NCBI GenBank assembly: GCA_963809715.1
Contig: CAWEKO010000002.1
Span: 1 to 64,000, forward strand
DNA length: 64,000 nt
Origin: Bog-473 sp963809715
Lineage (GTDB): Bacteria > Actinomycetota > Acidimicrobiia > Acidimicrobiales > RAAP-2
Direction of reading: 5' to 3'
This document shows, piece by piece, positions 61,124 through 64,000 of this stretch. Every line of letters starts with the position of its first letter. Position 1 is the stretch's first letter. A model generated the notes under the pieces. The model made no database searches. It had not been told where the DNA came from and saw only the letters and a program-made list of their open reading frames with translations. The position numbers were made by a program, and so were the translations under genes.

Positions 61124-61744
61124 ATGACTCACGCATCAGACCTCCCCACAATTGTGGGCGCCAGCGGGGGCGGCGACCCCTCTGGAGACATCTTCCAGCG
61201 CCTGCTCAAGGAGCGCATCGTCTTCATCGGCAGCGCCATCGACCAGGTGACCGCCAACCTGGTCTGTGCCCAGCTCGTGCTGCTCGAGGCGGAGGACCCC
61301 GAGAAGGACATCTCGCTGTACATCAACTCGCCGGGCGGGTCCGTCACCGACGGCCTGGCCATCTACGACACCATGCAGTACGTGCGACCGGACGTCTCCA
61401 CCATCTGCGTGGGCCTGGCCGCCAGCATGGGCCAGTTCCTGCTCTGTGCCGGGGCGCCGGGCAAGCGGTTCGCCCTGCCCCACTCGCGTATCTTGATGCA
61501 CCAGCCCTCGGGCGCCATGCAGGGCCAGGCGGCCGACATCGCCATCCAGGCCGAGCAGATCATCTACCTGAAGCGGATGATGGCCGAGCGCATCTCCTTC
61601 CACACCGGGCAGCCGATCGAGAGGATTGAGACGGACTCCGACCGCGACCGCTGGTTCACCGCCCAAGAAGCCCAGGAGTATGGCTTCATCGACCAGGTGA
61701 TCGACCGGTCGGAGGCTGTGGCAGCGGCGGCGGGGACTCCCTAA
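61124..61744 (+). CDS. clpP: ATP-dependent Clp protease proteolytic subunit
   Basis: This encodes 206 residues from ATG 61124. The catalytic triad is S101 (GLAASMGQF), H126 (ILMHQPSG) and D171 (ETDSDRDRW). There is a short propeptide-like N-terminus. Actinobacteria usually have two clpP genes in tandem; only one is here, so this may be a separately located clpP. With ClpX/ClpC it degrades ssrA-tagged proteins made by the tmRNA encoded in this window. Confidence 0.95.
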   Translation: MTHASDLPTIVGASGGGDPSGDIFQRLLKERIVFIGSAIDQVTANLVCAQLVLLEAEDPEKDISLYINSPGGSVTDGLAIYDTMQYVRPDVSTICVGLAASMGQFLLCAGAPGKRFALPHSRILMHQPSGAMQGQAADIAIQAEQIIYLKRMMAERISFHTGQPIERIETDSDRDRWFTAQEAQEYGFIDQVIDRSEAVAAAAGTP

Positions 61745-61746
61745 GC

Positions 61747-62724
61747 GTGGCAGTAGACGTCCCGGCCGCCGAAGAGCACGTGGCCGACAACTCACCCATG
61801 GCATCGCGAGCTGCGGGTGGACGAGACCCCCAGCGCACCCATGTGACGCGGGTCGTCACACCGACGATCAGCGTGCGCCAGCGCCTGCGCGAGATCTGGC
61901 TGTCCCGCGAGCTGCTGATCTATCTGGTCCGCACCGAAATCAAGGTCAAGTACAAGAACTCGGTCCTCGGCCTGGTCTGGTCGATGGTGGCACCGGCGAT
62001 GACGCTGGCCATCTACTTCGTGGTCTTCCAGCTGATCCTGGGCAACAGGATGCCGGACTTCGTCATCTTCCTGTTCGCCGGCCTGCTGCTGTGGAACCTC
62101 TTCCAGCTCGGTGTGCAGACGGGCACCGGGGTGGTGGTCAACAACGCCGGCATCGTCAAGAAGGTCTCGTTCCCCCGCGAGATCCTGGCCCTGGCGGCGG
62201 TCGGGTCGGCCTGCGTGTTCTTCTTCTTCCAGGCCATCGTCATGGTGATCTTCATGATCGTCCTGCACTCGGCGCCGGACATGGCCTACTTCCCGTTGCT
62301 GCTGCTGGCCCTGGTGGCCGGCATCGTGCTGGCCTCGGCGATCGGCGTGCTGCTCTCCGCGATCAACGTCTACCTGCGCGACACCCAGCACCTCATCGAG
62401 GTGCTCCTCACCGCGTGGTTCTGGGCCTGCCCCATCGTCTACCCGTACCAGCAGCAGATCGGTGACAAGCTCGCCCACGTCTGGATCTACTTCTTGAATC
62501 CGATGGTTCCACTGATCCTGACGTTCCAGCGCTGCATCTATGCCCGGCCGACGGCGGTGGCCACTGTCAACGGCACTCCGGTCGTGTACCACGTCCTGCC
62601 CGACAAGGGCATGCTGTGGTACGGCGGGCTCGATCTCGCAGTGCTGTTCCTCGGGGTCGTCCTCTTCCTCGTCGCGTTGGCCGTGTTCGGCCGGCTCGAG
62701 GGGAACTTCGCCGAGGAGCTCTGA
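61747..62724 (+). CDS. polysaccharide ABC exporter permease (Wzm type)
   Basis: This encodes 325 residues from GTG 61747, three bases after clpP. It has six membrane spans of the ABC-2 family, preceded by the amphipathic LLIYLVRTEIKVKYKNSVLG segment. Landmarks are LGLVWSMVAPAMTLAIYFVV, NNAGIVKKVSFPREILALA and INVYLRDTQHLIEVLLTAWF. It exports O-antigen, teichoic or galactan-like polymers. It is coupled to the ATPase gene (TGATG). Confidence 0.92.
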   Translation: MAVDVPAAEEHVADNSPMASRAAGGRDPQRTHVTRVVTPTISVRQRLREIWLSRELLIYLVRTEIKVKYKNSVLGLVWSMVAPAMTLAIYFVVFQLILGNRMPDFVIFLFAGLLLWNLFQLGVQTGTGVVVNNAGIVKKVSFPREILALAAVGSACVFFFFQAIVMVIFMIVLHSAPDMAYFPLLLLALVAGIVLASAIGVLLSAINVYLRDTQHLIEVLLTAWFWACPIVYPYQQQIGDKLAHVWIYFLNPMVPLILTFQRCIYARPTAVATVNGTPVVYHVLPDKGMLWYGGLDLAVLFLGVVLFLVALAVFGRLEGNFAEEL

Positions 62725-63995
62725 TGAGCGACTTCGCGGTCGACGTCCGCGGCGTCTCCAAGCGGTTCCGCCTGGCCCACGGCCAGTACAACACCGTGAA
62801 GGAGCGGCTGATCCACGGTGGGCGACGCAAGTCCACCGAGGACTTCTGGGCTCTGACGGACGTCTCCCTGACGGTCAAGGAGGGTGAGACGGTCGGCATC
62901 CTCGGGCGGAACGGCTCGGGCAAGTCGACCCTGCTCAAGTGCATCTGCGGCGTGCTCCAGCCGACCTCGGGCGAGGTGGCGGTGCGGGGCAAGATGGCCG
63001 GCCTGCTCGAGCTGGGCGCGGGGTTCCAGCAGGACCTGACCGGCCGCGAGAACATCTACCTCAACGGCTCGCTACTGGGCATGACCAAGAAGGAGGTCGA
63101 CCGGGTCTTCGACGCCATCGTCGACTTCTCCGAACTCGAGGAGTTCATCGACGGACCGGTGAAGTTCTATTCGTCGGGCATGTACGTCCGGTTGGGCTTC
63201 GCCGTGGCGGTGAACGTCGACCCCGACATCCTGGTCATCGACGAGGTGCTGGCGGTCGGTGACGAGCGCTTCCAGCGCAAGTGCATCGATCGGGTCAACC
63301 AGTTCCAGGACGAGGGCCGGACGATCCTGCTCGTCACCCACTCGGCCGACACGGTGCGCTCCATCTGTGACCGGGGCGTGGTGCTCAGCCACGGGCACCT
63401 GATGGCCGACGTCGAGCCCGGCGAGGCCACACGCATCTTCCGCGAGGGACTCATGGCCGAGGGCGCCGGCATGGCCGTCGTGGATTCGTCCTTCGTCGCG
63501 GTGCCGGCGATGCCCGGCGCCTCCGGCGAGGACCTGATGCCCGATGCCGATCGCCCGGTGCGGTTCCGGTCCGTCCACCGGGTGTATTCCGGCGAGAACG
63601 ACGTGGCCTACATGAGGACGGGCGACGACCTGACCATTCGGGTCGAGTTCGAGGCCTCCATCCCCACCGAGGATGTGGTGTTCTCGCTGGAGATCCGGGA
63701 CGAGGGCGGCAACCAGTTGATGCGCACCGACACCTCCATCATCGGCGTGCGGATCGACGCGCCGCGGGGGACGAGCGTGATGCACTTCGGGATCGTCGAC
63801 ATGCCGATGCTCGACGGCTCGTTCTCGTTCGCCTTGGGGATACAGAGTCGCAACGGCATTTTGTACGACTGGCAGGAGAACGCGGGCACCTTCGAAGTCA
63901 TGAACCCGAGCAAGGTGAGCGGTGCGCTGCGGTTGGACGTGCACGCGGCGTTGATCTCGACCGAGAGCGATCTCGGCACCGCAGCACTGGCCTGA
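62724..63995 (+). CDS. polysaccharide ABC exporter ATPase (Wzt type)
   Basis: This encodes 423 residues. Walker A GRNGSGKS starts at 61, the signature FYSSGMYVRL is near 149, Walker B ILVIDE at 169-174 and the H-loop VTHSADT follows. A long C-terminal domain (from about 275, VRFRSVHRVYSGENDVAYMR) is of the Wzt-C carbohydrate-binding kind, which recognises the chain terminus. With the upstream permease it forms an export complex. It ends five bases before the window edge. Confidence 0.93.
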   Translation: MSDFAVDVRGVSKRFRLAHGQYNTVKERLIHGGRRKSTEDFWALTDVSLTVKEGETVGILGRNGSGKSTLLKCICGVLQPTSGEVAVRGKMAGLLELGAGFQQDLTGRENIYLNGSLLGMTKKEVDRVFDAIVDFSELEEFIDGPVKFYSSGMYVRLGFAVAVNVDPDILVIDEVLAVGDERFQRKCIDRVNQFQDEGRTILLVTHSADTVRSICDRGVVLSHGHLMADVEPGEATRIFREGLMAEGAGMAVVDSSFVAVPAMPGASGEDLMPDADRPVRFRSVHRVYSGENDVAYMRTGDDLTIRVEFEASIPTEDVVFSLEIRDEGGNQLMRTDTSIIGVRIDAPRGTSVMHFGIVDMPMLDGSFSFALGIQSRNGILYDWQENAGTFEVMNPSKVSGALRLDVHAALISTESDLGTAALA

Positions 63996-64000
63996 GCCCC

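Overview
The window looks like chromosome from a high-GC actinobacterium, probably of the Acidimicrobiia/Mycobacteriales type. Supporting gene content includes two F420-type LLM oxidoreductases, paired MaoC (HadA/HadB-like) hydratases, the actinobacterial sulfur trio mec-cysO-cysM, a mycothiol-type DinB/MDMPI protein, a DUF222-HNH endonuclease, many GTG starts and many ATGA/GTGA gene overlaps. The taxon is an inference from gene content; there is no rRNA here.

The window has two halves with different character. Positions 1-28071 are accessory DNA downstream of the 3' end of the tmRNA gene (ssrA, 28075-28421, minus strand). The last 21 bases of ssrA recur at 4-24 and 16154-16174, each time as the start of a 170-bp direct repeat (4-173 and 16154-16323, about 90% identical by eye). 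This is what one or two tandem islands integrated at the ssrA 3' end would leave. Island A (about 4-16153) is a compact catabolic cluster: a Rieske oxygenase with a small partner and an IclR regulator, divergent from a translationally coupled run SDR - sulfotransferase - SdsA-like metallo-beta-lactamase protein - TIM-barrel isomerase-like protein - alcohol dehydrogenase, then a double-CMD protein, a hydroxyisobutyrate-dehydrogenase-like protein, an orphan branched-chain-type binding protein, cysD, a cysN-cysC fusion carrying three frameshifts, and a TauD-like dioxygenase. The striking theme is sulfuryl transfer: PAPS supply, a PAPS-dependent sulfotransferase and a sulfatase-like hydrolase sit together. 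Island B (16154-28071) holds secreted proteins (a glycine-rich/InlB-repeat/TIG protein and several others), a SAM methyltransferase and many gene fragments.

From 28075 onward the content is mostly core: ssrA-smpB; mec-cysO-cysM; a degenerate Doc-like pair; a DUF1697 gene and a decayed copy of it flanking a secreted protein; an MSOX-like oxidase; a heavily frameshifted membrane protein; rph-rdgB; an LLM oxidoreductase; a DUF2079 membrane protein and a GT4 glycosyltransferase; nitroreductase; two MaoC hydratases; P450 and SDR; a LON-domain protein; TetR-DUF1330-sulfatase; DUF222-HNH; alpha/beta hydrolase-LLM-mannosyltransferase; SDR; glycerate kinase; tRNA-Leu(UAG); clpP; and a Wzm/Wzt polysaccharide exporter at the right edge.

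Several genes (cysNC, the 23665-25453 secreted protein, the 35190-37144 membrane protein, the 52381-54037 sulfatase) are interrupted only by single-base shifts, often in G or C runs, with reading sense preserved on both sides. Some of these are likely sequencing or assembly errors rather than true pseudogenes, and read mapping would decide.
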